A stretch of DNA of 64,000 nucleotides from the NCBI GenBank assembly GCA_963795485.1, contig CAWCIL010000008.1, positions 868,001 to 932,000 on the forward strand, written 5' to 3'. Shown here piece by piece: positions 26,572-35,062 of this stretch (within the stretch, counting starts at the first letter, position 1; each line of letters starts with the position of its first letter). Origin of the DNA: AP-15 sp963795485 (lineage in GTDB: Bacteria; Pseudomonadota; Alphaproteobacteria; ATCC43930; CGMCC-115725). Under the pieces are notes generated by a model that did not search any database, was not told the origin of the DNA, and saw nothing but the letters and a program-made list of their open reading frames with translations. The translations under genes were made by a program, and so were the position numbers.

Positions 26572-26721
26572 ACGGTGCTGGCGGGCATCGAGCGGATGCG
26601 CGAGCGCACCGGCTTCGGCATCCTCGTGGCGCTGCTCCAGTTCGGCATTTTGTCGGACGATCTGACGCGGCGGAACATGAACCTCTTCGCCGCCGAGGTG
26701 ATGCCGCGTCTGCGGGGCTGA
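26572..26721 (+). pseudogene. C-terminal fragment of an LLM-type flavin oxidoreductase
   Basis: 49 residues beginning TVLAGIERMRERTGFGILVA and continuing LLQFGILSDDLTRRNMNLFA and AEVMPRLRG, then a stop. This is the characteristic end of a luciferase-type enzyme; everything upstream of it is missing or unrecognisable. It is a third LLM-type trace in the window. Confidence 0.6.
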
Positions 26722-26953
26722 GGCGCCGCCCGGACTGAAAAGTCAGGCTTTCCACGGCATTAAGATCATTGACGCTCCGTCCAGAACGGCGCCTTTTGCC
26801 CTCGCACGGCGATGACTGGGTTTCGAATCCTCTCGGACACGCCAATTCTCCAGAGGTTCGGCGAAGTCCTGGGGTAGAATCGTCGACCTCTCCTTGCGGT
26901 TGATGTCGAGACGAGCGCGCATTATCCCGGAACACGATAGGAGGCCGATTGAC

Positions 26954-28171
26954 ATGGCGCAGCCACAGGGTCCGCTGCACGGCGTCAAGGTCGTCGCCTG
27001 TTCGACGGCGCAGGCTGGCACGGTGCCGTACATGCTGATGGCCGATCTCGGTGCCGAAGTCATCAAGATCGAGGTGCCGCGGGTCGGCGACAATTCGCGC
27101 GGCTCGACCGTGCTGCCGGGCTTTCCCAGCACCTATTTCGAGACCAACAACCGCGGCGTCAAGAGCCTCACCCTCAACCTGAAAACCCCCGAGGCGCGCG
27201 ACATCCTGCGCAAGCTGGTCGCGACGGCGGACATCTTCGGACAGAACTTCCGTCCGGGCGCCGCCGAAAAGAACGGCTTCGGCTACGACGAACTGCGCCG
27301 GGCGAACCCGAAGCTCGTCTACATCTCGGTCTCGGGCTACGGGCCGAAAGGGCCGCATGCGACGCTGCCGGGGACCGATTCGATGGCCCAGGCGCTGGGC
27401 GGCGTCGCGCAAGCCTATTCCACGCCGGGCCAACCGCTGAAGACCGGCATCGTTTCGGTTGCCGACGAGACCTGCGCCATCCTCGCCTTTGGCGGTGCGC
27501 TCGCCGCACTCACCTGCGCGCGCGCCACCGGGATCGGGCAAAAGGTCGACTGCTCGCTGCTCGGCGGGCAGATCCGGCTGATGGGCTGGACCCTGACAAC
27601 GACGATGTGGCACAACCGCGATCCGGTCACCGGCCAAGCCCGCGTCACCGGGACGCCCGAACGCCCCGGCCTCAGCGCCAGCTTTGACGACGAGGATGGC
27701 AAGCCATTGGTGTTCCAGCTGAACGGCGCGCGCAAATGGCGCGATGCGATGGCGGCACTCGGGTTTTACGAGGCTCTCGAAAAGGCCGGTTTTGGCGATC
27801 TCGGCGTCGCCGTCGCGTCCGACGAAAAGCGTGCGGCCCTGCTGCGCATGCTCGACGAGCTGTTCGCGACCGGGTCGCGCGATGATTGGGTAGAGCGATT
27901 GCGCGGGGCCGACATCGTCTCGGCGCCGATCAACACGCTGCTCGAAGCCTCGAACGATCCCGACGTGCTGGCCAACGGCTACGTGACCGAGATCGACTAC
28001 CCCAAGCACGGCAAGAGACTGAAGGTGCACGGATCGCCGTGGCATTTCTCGGAAACGCCGGCCCGGATCGGCGTCGCCCCCGAGCTCGGCGCGCACAACC
28101 ACGAAATCCTCGCGCAGCTCGGCTACACCCCGGCGCAGATCGAGGAGTTGGGAGAACGCGGGGTCATTTGA
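26954..28171 (+). CDS. CaiB/BaiF family CoA transferase
   Basis: 405 residues, class III CoA transferase that moves CoA between carboxylic acids. PLHGVKVVACSTAQAGTVPY and MADLGAEVIKIEVPRVGD are the N-terminal signature; ETNNRGVKSLTLNLK and the GTDSMAQALGGVAQ region are typical. The catalytic Asp normally follows RCDVLVENFRPG-type sequence; the corresponding stretch here is ADIFGQNFRPGAAEKNGFG. AGGAGG lies before ATG 26954. It probably activates or swaps CoA on an acid handled by the surrounding enzymes. Confidence 0.85.
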   Translation: MAQPQGPLHGVKVVACSTAQAGTVPYMLMADLGAEVIKIEVPRVGDNSRGSTVLPGFPSTYFETNNRGVKSLTLNLKTPEARDILRKLVATADIFGQNFRPGAAEKNGFGYDELRRANPKLVYISVSGYGPKGPHATLPGTDSMAQALGGVAQAYSTPGQPLKTGIVSVADETCAILAFGGALAALTCARATGIGQKVDCSLLGGQIRLMGWTLTTTMWHNRDPVTGQARVTGTPERPGLSASFDDEDGKPLVFQLNGARKWRDAMAALGFYEALEKAGFGDLGVAVASDEKRAALLRMLDELFATGSRDDWVERLRGADIVSAPINTLLEASNDPDVLANGYVTEIDYPKHGKRLKVHGSPWHFSETPARIGVAPELGAHNHEILAQLGYTPAQIEELGERGVI

Positions 28172-28223
28172 CCGGGTCGAGCGGCGGCCGGCCGGCACTG
28201 CCGACCGCAACCGATCGCCGCAC

Positions 28224-28328
28224 CGCGTGTCCGGCAACGCGTGTCCGGCAACGCGTGTCCGGCAATGCGTGTCCGGCAATGCGTGTCCGGCAACGCGTGT
28301 CCGGCAATGCGTGTCCGGCAATGCGTGT
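28224..28328 (+). repeat. 14-bp tandem repeat, 7.5 copies
   Basis: Seven and a half head-to-tail copies of YGCGTGTCCGGCAA, varying only at the first base (C or T). The array lies between the CaiB-type gene and the cupin gene, 38 bases before the cupin ATG. Copies carry no spacers, so it is not a CRISPR. It may vary in copy number. Confidence 0.9.
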
Positions 28329-28365
28329 ATTGTGTCGCCCGGAACCATCGCCGAGCGGAGGAAGC

Positions 28366-28767
28366 ATGCTCACGATCCTCGACATGAACGCCGAGTTCGC
28401 CAAGCTGAAGACGTTGCGCGGACGCACCCCGGAAACGCCCCCGGCGGAACGCGAGGGCGCCTTTGCCAGATTGGCTCCGTACCGCGACAGCGCCATCAAC
28501 GCCGCCAAATTTTCGGGCGAAGGCCCGTGGGAGCGCCACCCCAACGGCGACGAAATCGTGCAGGTGGTCGATGGCGCCACGATTTTGCACGTGATGTTTG
28601 ACGACGGCCCGCAATCCTTCGCGCTGAAGGCCGGGATGACGGTGATCGTGCCGCAAGGGAAGTGGCACCGCTTCGAGGCGCCGGACGGGGTCAGCCTGAT
28701 GACCACCACGCCGCAGCCGACCCAGCACCTGACCTTTGCCATCGACGATCCACGAACGCTCGATTGA
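28366..28767 (+). CDS. Cupin domain protein
   Basis: 133 residues, single cupin barrel. Motif 1 is loose (WERHPNGDEIVQVVDGATIL, with H and E) and motif 2 is VPQGKWHRFEAPDGV, giving plausible metal ligands. GGAGGA precedes the ATG. Cupins of this size are often small-molecule isomerases, dioxygenases or sensors; the role is unassigned. It follows the 14-bp repeat array and precedes the PEP mutase-like gene by 32 bases, suggesting an operon. Confidence 0.78.
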   Translation: MLTILDMNAEFAKLKTLRGRTPETPPAEREGAFARLAPYRDSAINAAKFSGEGPWERHPNGDEIVQVVDGATILHVMFDDGPQSFALKAGMTVIVPQGKWHRFEAPDGVSLMTTTPQPTQHLTFAIDDPRTLD

Positions 28768-28799
28768 TGGCGGCATCGACTCACCAGAAAGGAATCGTC

Positions 28800-29664
28800 A
28801 TGCGTCCCCAGGCCGCCGCGATGAAGGCGCTGCTCGACCAACCGGGTCTCCAGGTCATGCCCGGCTGCGGCGACGGCATGGGCGCCCGGCTGATCGAGGA
28901 AGCCGGCTTCCGCACCGGGTTCGCCTCGGGCTCCAGCATCGCGGCGATGCGCTTGGCGATGCCCGACATGGATTTGCTGAGCTTTCCGGAAATGGCCGAC
29001 GCGATCGAGACCGTGATCGCCGCCGCACCCAATGTGCTGTGGCTGGCCGATGGCGACACTGGCTATGGCAACGCGCTCGCCGTGCAGAAGACGATCGGCA
29101 CCTACGCGCGCCGCGGCGCTGCCGCGGTCTTGATCGAGGATAAAGCCTGGCCGCGACCGCTCGGCCATAACGGCGCAAAGCTGGTGATCGAGCGCGCCGC
29201 CGCCATCCTGCGCTGCCGCGCCGCGGTCGAGGCATGCCGTGAGGAAGGCATTCTGCTGCTGGCCCGCACCGACGCGCGAACCTCGCGCGGGTTCGACGAG
29301 GCATTGACGCGAGTGAAGGCGTTTGTGGCCGAGGGCGCCGACATCCTGTTTCTCGAACTCGCCCCAATCGGAGGCGGAGATACGTGAAACGGTCGCGGCC
29401 TGCGAGGGTAAGCCGGCGCTCGCCGTGACCTCGCCCGCCGGCAAGCACTTGATGCCCGACGATGCGGAGCTGGAACGGCTCGGCATCAAAATCGTCGTGT
29501 ATCCGCAGGATATCCTCGCCGCCACCGTTCACGCAGTGCGAGCGGCTCTCGCCGGGCTGAAGGGCGGCGTCAGGCCGCCGCGGGCGACCCCCGCCGAGCT
29601 GGCGACCGCGATCCGCTCCTCCGACTACCTCGCCCGAGACGCGCGCTGGCCCGACCCGCGATGA
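28800..29664 (+). CDS. Isocitrate lyase/PEP mutase family protein (frameshifted)
   Basis: About 287 residues when repaired. TIM barrel with MPGCGDGMGARLIEEAGF, LLSFPEMADAIE, ADGDTGYGNAL (Mg-binding) and VLIEDKAWPRPLGHNGAK. The usual catalytic loop K(K/R)CGH is replaced by PRPLGH, so a lyase using that Cys is unlikely; oxaloacetate-decarboxylase-like members lack it too. A break in CCCC at 29362-29365 is repaired by removing one C (ELAQSEAEIRETVAACEGKP). AAAGGA precedes the ATG. Confidence 0.8.
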
Positions 29665-29683
29665 GCGCGGCCTCTGCGGAGCT

Positions 29684-30793
29684 TCAATAAACGACGACGC
29701 TGCGGATCGATTGGCCGCTGGCCATCAGGTCGAAGCCGTCGTTGATGCGCGCCAACGGCAGGCGGTGGGTGATCAGGTCGTCGATGTTGATCTTGCCGTC
29801 CATGTACCAGTCAACGATCTTAGGCACGTCGGTGCGGCCCTTGGCGCCGCCAAAGGCAGTCCCTTTCCACACCCGTCCGGTCACCAGCTGAAACGGGCGA
29901 GTGGCGATCTCGGCCCCGGCCGGCGCCACCCCGATGATTGTCGCCACGCCCCACCCGCGATGGCAGCATTCGAGCGCCTGCCGCATCGTCTGGACATTGC
30001 CGATGCATTCAAAGCTGTAGTCGGCGCCGCCCCTGGTCAGATCGACGAGATAAGGGACGAGGTCGCCCGCGACCTCGCGCGGGTCGACGAAATGGGTCAT
30101 TCCGAACTGTTCGGCGAGCGCACGCCGCGCCGGGTTCACATCGACGCCGACGACCATGTCGGCGCCGACGATCCGACACCCCTGCACGACATTGAGGCCG
30201 ATGCCGCCGAGACCGAAGACCACCACCCGGGCGCCGGGCTCGACCCTGGCGGTGTTGATGACCGCGCCGATGCCGGTGGTGACGCCGCAGCCGATGTAGC
30301 AGACCTTGTCGAACGGCGCGTCCTCGCGGATTTTCGCGACCGCGATCTCGGGCAGCACCGTGAAATTGGCGAAGGTCGAGGTGCCCATGTAGTGGAGGAT
30401 CGGCTGGCCGGCGCGCGAGAACCGGCTGGTTCCGTCGGGCATCACGCCCCGGCCCTGGGTGGCGCGGATCGCGGTGCACAGATTGGTCTTGCCGGAGAGG
30501 CAGGACGGGCATTCCCGGCACTCGGGCGTGTAGAGCGGGATGACGTGATCCCCCGGTTTGACCGAGCGCACCTCGGGGCCGGTTTCGACGACGATGCCGG
30601 CACCCTCATGGCCGAGGATCGCCGGAAAGAGGCCCTCAGGGTCGGCGCCGGAGAGCGTGTATTTGTCGGTGTGGCAGATGCCGGTGGCCTTGACTTCGAC
30701 CAACACCTCGCCCGCGCGGGGGCCGGCCAGATCGACGGTTTCCAGGGTCAACGGCTTGCCCGCTTCATAGGCGATTGCGGCACGCACCTGCAT
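29684..30793 (-). CDS. frmA: S-(hydroxymethyl)glutathione dehydrogenase / class III alcohol dehydrogenase
   Basis: 369 residues, zinc medium-chain dehydrogenase that oxidises the formaldehyde-glutathione adduct with NAD. Catalytic-zinc motif GHEGAGIV with C in ATGICHTD, structural zinc cysteines in PECRECPSCLSGKTNLC, CYIGCGVTTGIGAVINTA and the FGLGGIGLNV nucleotide loop are all present, and the C-terminus SGQSIRSVVVY is typical. GGGAG precedes the ATG. It implies formaldehyde detoxification, for instance from demethylation by the nearby oxidoreductases. Confidence 0.93.
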   Translation of the reverse strand: MQVRAAIAYEAGKPLTLETVDLAGPRAGEVLVEVKATGICHTDKYTLSGADPEGLFPAILGHEGAGIVVETGPEVRSVKPGDHVIPLYTPECRECPSCLSGKTNLCTAIRATQGRGVMPDGTSRFSRAGQPILHYMGTSTFANFTVLPEIAVAKIREDAPFDKVCYIGCGVTTGIGAVINTARVEPGARVVVFGLGGIGLNVVQGCRIVGADMVVGVDVNPARRALAEQFGMTHFVDPREVAGDLVPYLVDLTRGGADYSFECIGNVQTMRQALECCHRGWGVATIIGVAPAGAEIATRPFQLVTGRVWKGTAFGGAKGRTDVPKIVDWYMDGKINIDDLITHRLPLARINDGFDLMASGQSIRSVVVY

Positions 30794-30845
30794 CGGGCAT
30801 CTCCCTCGCGACCAAAGCGACGACGCAGCGATGATCGGTCCGGGC

Positions 30846-32219
30846 TCAGCCGGCGGCGCGGGGGTTGTACACCGCGAGCCCGCGCAGGATGTCCAGTCCC
30901 TGGGTCAGCTGCTCGTCGTTGGCGCCGCCGATGTCGCCGGTGGCGACCGACGGGGTGGTTTTCGTGGGCGTCGCGGTCGCCCCCGCGGGAGCGCCGGCGG
31001 GTGCGGGTTTCACCCCCAAGGTCGGCGTCGTGGACAGGGCCGGCGCGAGCGGCGTCGACTGGTCGGGGTTGGCCAGCGCGCCCGGCAGGTCGGCTTCGTG
31101 GATGCTTTCCTCCTGCGCCAGCTTTTCGATCTTCAACGGCGTCACCGCGATGTCGGGCGTGATCCCTTTGCCTTGGATTTCGCGACCGTCGGGCGTGGTG
31201 AAGCGGGTGGTGGTCAGGCGGATGGCGCCACCGCTGGCGAGCGGGATCAGGGTCTCGATGTCGCTCTCGCCATAAGTCTTGGTGCCGAGCAGCATGGCGC
31301 GGTGATTGTCCTGCAGCGCGCCGGCGACCAGCTCGGCCTCGTCGGCGGTGCCGCCATTGACCAGAGCTACGATCGGCAGCCCCTTGACCAGATCGCCCGG
31401 GGTGGCGGCGATGTGCTTGATGCTGCCGGGGTCGCGGCCCTTGACCAAGGCAACGTCGCCCTTGTCGAGAAAGGCGTCGGCGGCGGCGACGGCGTCCTGG
31501 AAATTGCCGCCCGGATTGTTGCGCAGGTCGAGGACCAGGCCAACGAGCTTGCCGGCGGTCTTGTGCCGCAGATCCTGCACCGCGGCGGTGAGTGCCGCCG
31601 GGGTGTCGTCGTCGAACCCGGCGATCCGCAGATAGCCGATATCGCCGTCTTTGACCTGCGCCGTCACAGTCTGGAGGTGCAGGACGGCGCGTTTCAGCGT
31701 CAGTCGGATCGGTTTCGGCTGCTCGCCACGCTGCAAGGCGAGCTTTACGGTGCTGCCGGCGGGACCGCGCAGCTTCTGCTCGGCCTCGGCCAGGGTCAGC
31801 TCATAGGTCGGCACCTTGTCGATCGAAAAGATCAGGTCGCCGGGCTCGATCCCGCCCGCCGCCGCCGGCGAGCCGTCGCGCGGCGAAATCACCTTCAATT
31901 CGCCGTTGTCGAGCATGACCGCCACGCCGATCCCGGCTTCGGCCGGGCCGCCCGGCGCGTGCATCGCCTGATACGCCGCCGGGTCGATGTAGGCGGCATG
32001 GGGGTCGAGGCCGGACAGCATGCCGGTGATCGCCGCGTCGATCAGCTTGCTGTCGGCCACCGGGTCGACCGCGTCCTCGCGGATGCGCTCAAAGGCTTGG
32101 TCGAACAGGTTCAGCTCGTCGTAGACGGCATCTTTGCTGCCTTGCTGTTGGGCGAGCACGCCGACCGGCGCCGCGCAGGCCGCCGCCAGGATCACGATCG
32201 CAAGTTTACGCACGCGCAC
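30846..32219 (-). CDS. S41 family peptidase homologue lacking the Ser-Lys dyad
   Basis: 457 residues: signal peptide 1-23, PDZ domain about 88-170 (PAEAGIGVAV, GIEPGDLIFSID), S41 core about 185-360 (DIGYLRIAGF, VLDLRNNPGG, GKGITPDIAVTP), then a Pro/Ala/Thr-rich tail. In active C-terminal processing proteases the dyad sits in SASASE and FGKG. Here those sites read TADEAE (D293 replaces Ser) and YGESD (E318 replaces Lys). It is probably a periplasmic PDZ scaffold or chaperone-like pseudoenzyme. Confidence 0.85.
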   Translation of the reverse strand: MRVRKLAIVILAAACAAPVGVLAQQQGSKDAVYDELNLFDQAFERIREDAVDPVADSKLIDAAITGMLSGLDPHAAYIDPAAYQAMHAPGGPAEAGIGVAVMLDNGELKVISPRDGSPAAAGGIEPGDLIFSIDKVPTYELTLAEAEQKLRGPAGSTVKLALQRGEQPKPIRLTLKRAVLHLQTVTAQVKDGDIGYLRIAGFDDDTPAALTAAVQDLRHKTAGKLVGLVLDLRNNPGGNFQDAVAAADAFLDKGDVALVKGRDPGSIKHIAATPGDLVKGLPIVALVNGGTADEAELVAGALQDNHRAMLLGTKTYGESDIETLIPLASGGAIRLTTTRFTTPDGREIQGKGITPDIAVTPLKIEKLAQEESIHEADLPGALANPDQSTPLAPALSTTPTLGVKPAPAGAPAGATATPTKTTPSVATGDIGGANDEQLTQGLDILRGLAVYNPRAAG

Positions 32220-32384
32220 GACCCTCCACCCAAACCATCTCTTCTCACAGCGCCACGGCGGCGGCCCTTGGCCGTCAGACGCCGGCCCGCTCGACAGAGG
32301 GAGACCCTAGCCGACCGATCGTGGCATTACCATGACTTCTCGCTGCCGGTCGCGGGCAGCCGCACCGGCTCAAAGGGCAAGCAG

Positions 32385-32780
32385 ATGGACATGCTCCAGC
32401 GGATCGACCAGGACATGCTGCCGTTTGCAGCGCTGCTCGGCATCGAGTTCGTCAGCGCCGCGGCGGACCGGATCGTCGCCCGAATGACGGTGCGGCCGGA
32501 TCTGTGCACGCGGCCCGCGGTGCTGCACGGCGGTGCTGTGATGGCCTTCGCCGACACCCTCGGCGCCGTCGGCACGCTGGTCAATCTGCCGGACGGGGCA
32601 ACCACCGCGACGATCGAGAGCAAAACGAATTTCATCGCCGCGGCACTAGAGGGCACGCACATCCTCGGCGAGGCGACGCCCGTTCACCGCGGCCGCCGGA
32701 CGATGGTCTGGCAGACCCGGGTTTCGACCCCCGAGGGCCGGCTCTTGGCGCTCGTCACCCAGACCCAGCTGGTGCTGTGA
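32385..32780 (+). CDS. PaaI family thioesterase
   Basis: 131 residues, hotdog fold. The active region TRPAVLHGGAVMAFADTLGA has the conserved HGG and acidic residue; TIESKTNFIAAA and VWQTRVSTPEGRLLALVTQT complete the family pattern. It hydrolyses acyl- or aryl-CoA thioesters. AAGGG lies before ATG 32385. It is convergent with rsmD and overlaps its 3' end by 26 bases. Confidence 0.85.
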   Translation: MDMLQRIDQDMLPFAALLGIEFVSAAADRIVARMTVRPDLCTRPAVLHGGAVMAFADTLGAVGTLVNLPDGATTATIESKTNFIAAALEGTHILGEATPVHRGRRTMVWQTRVSTPEGRLLALVTQTQLVL

Positions 32781-33345
32781 GCCGGGCGTCCCGGCGCAGA
32801 AATAGAAGGCGTGCGGCGCCGTAGACGCGCTCGTCGAGCAGGCTGAACCCGTCCTGTCGCGGCATCGCCTCGCGCGCCGCGATTTCGACCACGGCGAGCG
32901 CCTCGGCGGCGAGCCAGCCAGTCTCGGCCAGGGCCGCCAGGGCCGGGCCGGCGAGCCGGCTTCCGTAGGGCGGGTCGAGAAAGGCGAGCGCGCAGGCGAG
33001 CGCACCGCGCGGCGGGCGGGTGGCGTCTCCCGGCACGACGCGGCTGCGCGCGGTCTCGCCCAAACTCTCGATGTTGCGGCGCAGCACCGCCAGCGCCTCG
33101 CGGTCGCGCTCGATGAAGAAGGCTTCGCCGGCGCCGCGCGACAATGCTTCGAGACCGAATGCCCCGGTCCCGGCAAAGGCGTCGAGAACGGCGGTGTCGG
33201 CGAACGGCAGGCCGGCCGCCGCAAAGCGGCCATGCGACAGGATGTCGAACAGCGCCTCGCGGGCGCGGTCGCTGGTCGGCCGGACCGTGTCTCCCGGCGG
33301 CGCCGACAGCCGGCGGCCGCGATGCCTACCGCCGACGATCCGCAT
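32755..33345 (-). CDS. rsmD: 16S rRNA (guanine(966)-N(2))-methyltransferase
   Basis: 196 residues. MRIVGGRHRGRRL and RPTSDRAREALFDIL are the RsmD opening; VLDAFAGTGAFGLEALSRGA is the SAM-binding loop and FLDPPYG the catalytic (N/D)PPY motif. It modifies G966 of 16S rRNA during 30S assembly. It overlaps the end of rluB by 20 bases. Confidence 0.92.
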   Translation of the reverse strand: MRIVGGRHRGRRLSAPPGDTVRPTSDRAREALFDILSHGRFAAAGLPFADTAVLDAFAGTGAFGLEALSRGAGEAFFIERDREALAVLRRNIESLGETARSRVVPGDATRPPRGALACALAFLDPPYGSRLAGPALAALAETGWLAAEALAVVEIAAREAMPRQDGFSLLDERVYGAARLLFLRRDARLTAPAGSG

Positions 33346-34108
33346 GCGCGGCCCAGCGCGGCGTTTCGGTTCCGAGCTGCTCGGCCAGCGCCTTCCTCGG
33401 CACCTCGGCGATCCCGCCGCGCTCGAGGTTGCCGAGCTGAAACGGGCCGTAGGAGAGCCGGATCAGCCGCGTGACCTGCAGGCCCAGATGTTCGAGCACG
33501 CGGCGGATTTCGCGGTTCTTGCCCTCGCTCAGCGCCATCGCCACCCAGGCGTTGCTGGCTTTCGTGCGCTCGAGCTCGGCGCGGATCGAGCCATAGGCGA
33601 CGCCGTCGATCCGCACGCCCTTGGCGAGGGCGGCGAGACGCGCCGGGTCGACCTCGCCATGCACCCGCACCTTGTAGCGCCGCACCCAGCCGGTCGCCGG
33701 CAATTCGAGCCGGCGGGCGAGCGCCCCGTCATTGGTCAGCAGCAACAGCCCCTCGGAGCCGAGATCGAGACGGCCGACCGAGATCAGCCGCGGCAGCTCC
33801 TTGGGCAATGCCTCAAACACCGTCGGCCGGCCCTTCTCGTCGCGATGCGTGGTGACGAGGCCAGCAGGCTTGTGATAGCGCCACAGCCGCGCCCGGTCGG
33901 GTTGCGGCACAGGCTTGCCATCGACGCGGACATCGTTGGCCGCGCCGACCGTCACCGCGGGGCTCGCCAGCACCTCGCCATCGACCGAGACGCGGCCCGC
34001 GGCGATCCAGCGCTCGGCGTCGCGGCGCGAGCACAACCCGGCGCGGGCCAGCAATTTGGCGATGCGCTCGGGCGGCGCCGCCGGGCCGGCTTCGGCGGAT
34101 TGGGTCAT
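33326..34108 (-). CDS. rluB: 23S rRNA pseudouridine synthase (RsuA/RluB family)
   Basis: 260 residues. N-terminal S4 RNA-binding domain (RIAKLLARAGLCSRRDAERW), then the pseudouridine synthase core with SVGRLDLGSEGLLLLTNDG (catalytic Asp in GRLD) and EGKNREIRRVLEHLGLQV. RsuA/RluB/RluE/RluF members share this layout; RluB is the best guess from alphaproteobacterial usage. ATG 34108 overlaps the upstream amidotransferase stop by four bases. Confidence 0.88.
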   Translation of the reverse strand: MTQSAEAGPAAPPERIAKLLARAGLCSRRDAERWIAAGRVSVDGEVLASPAVTVGAANDVRVDGKPVPQPDRARLWRYHKPAGLVTTHRDEKGRPTVFEALPKELPRLISVGRLDLGSEGLLLLTNDGALARRLELPATGWVRRYKVRVHGEVDPARLAALAKGVRIDGVAYGSIRAELERTKASNAWVAMALSEGKNREIRRVLEHLGLQVTRLIRLSYGPFQLGNLERGGIAEVPRKALAEQLGTETPRWAAHADRRR

Positions 34109-34821
34109 GGCCCGCATGCGGCTGCGACAAAGGCGCGAAAGATGCGGCGATCGGCCTCGCCGATCTCGAATTCGGGGTGCCATTGCACGCCGAGGCAAAA
34201 GCGGCGGCGCGGGTCTTCGATGCCCTCGACGACGCCGTCGGTGGCGAGCGCATCGATCACGACGCCCGGCCCGGCCGCCTTGACCGCCTGGTGATGGGCG
34301 CTGTTGACCGCGAGGTGTCCCGTGCCGGTGACGCGATGGAGCAGAGTGCCGGCGATCACCCGGACGTCATGGCCGGGCTCGTCGCGCGGGTTCGGCTGGC
34401 GATGCGGCAAGGCATCCGGCACCTCGTCCGGGATGTGCTGAATGAGGGTGCCGCCGAGCGCCACATTCAGCAATTGCTGGCCGCCGCAGATGCCGAGCAC
34501 GGGCATGTCGCGGTTGAGCGCGCCCCGCGTCGCGGCCAGCTCGAAAGCGGTGCGGCGGTCCTTGGTGGTGACGCTCGGGTGGCGCGTTTCGGCGCCGAAC
34601 AGGGCCGGGTCGACGTCAAAGCCGCCGCCGGTCACGATCAGCCCGTCGATCCGGTCGAGATAGAGGGCGGCGGCCTCGGGGTCGTGCGGCAACAGGATCG
34701 GCAGCCCGCCGGCATGGCGCACCGCGTTGCAGTAGTTCTCGCGGATCGCATACCACGGAAACTTCGACCAGCCGCCCGCCGGCTCGTGATCGAGGGTGAG
34801 GCCGATGACCGCTTGCGTCAT
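34105..34821 (-). CDS. Gamma-glutamyl-gamma-aminobutyrate hydrolase family protein
   Basis: 238 residues, class I glutamine amidotransferase fold (peptidase C26, PuuD-like). GLIVTGGGFDVDPALFG, the nucleophile in LGICGGQQLLN and the His-Glu of GVQWHPEFE form the triad. PuuD-like enzymes cleave gamma-glutamyl-GABA in putrescine use; the exact substrate here is unproven. It lies at the head of a three-gene overlapping set with rluB and rsmD. Confidence 0.87.
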   Translation of the reverse strand: MTQAVIGLTLDHEPAGGWSKFPWYAIRENYCNAVRHAGGLPILLPHDPEAAALYLDRIDGLIVTGGGFDVDPALFGAETRHPSVTTKDRRTAFELAATRGALNRDMPVLGICGGQQLLNVALGGTLIQHIPDEVPDALPHRQPNPRDEPGHDVRVIAGTLLHRVTGTGHLAVNSAHHQAVKAAGPGVVIDALATDGVVEGIEDPRRRFCLGVQWHPEFEIGEADRRIFRAFVAAACGP

Positions 34822-34863
34822 GCTGGGTTCCGATCGCTCCCGGTCATGGTGATACCCTGAAGT

Positions 34864-35030
34864 TCCCCGGCAATTCCCGGTAGCACTGCTGACCGAAGCC
34901 GTTCCGCTGAGGATAAATCGACGGGGATCAATCGGTTATACGCGCGATGCGGAGCGGCGGAGCAGGGAATTCTCGGCCGGCTTGCAGGGAATTTTGCCGG
35001 CCCGGCAGGGAATTTACAGGGAATCGAGCC
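34864..35030. repeat. CAGGGAATT-type intergenic repeat
   Basis: Four spaced copies of CAGGGAATT or near variants occur between 34974 and 35024 with CCGGC spacers, and a reversed near-copy (CAATTCCCGG) lies at 34871-34880. Similar GGGAATT-rich stretches are familiar in alphaproteobacterial intergenic DNA. The region lies downstream of the TPR gene; no coding frame is evident. Confidence 0.5.
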
Positions 35031-35062
35031 GGCGACGATATCATCCCATGCGGCGGCGCCGG

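Noticed and set aside
28224..28328. Possible CRISPR array
   Set aside because: The 14-bp units are directly adjacent with no spacers and no cas genes are nearby.
26336..28348. 670-residue minus-strand open frame
   Set aside because: Antisense to the well-supported CaiB/BaiF transferase gene; no family features.
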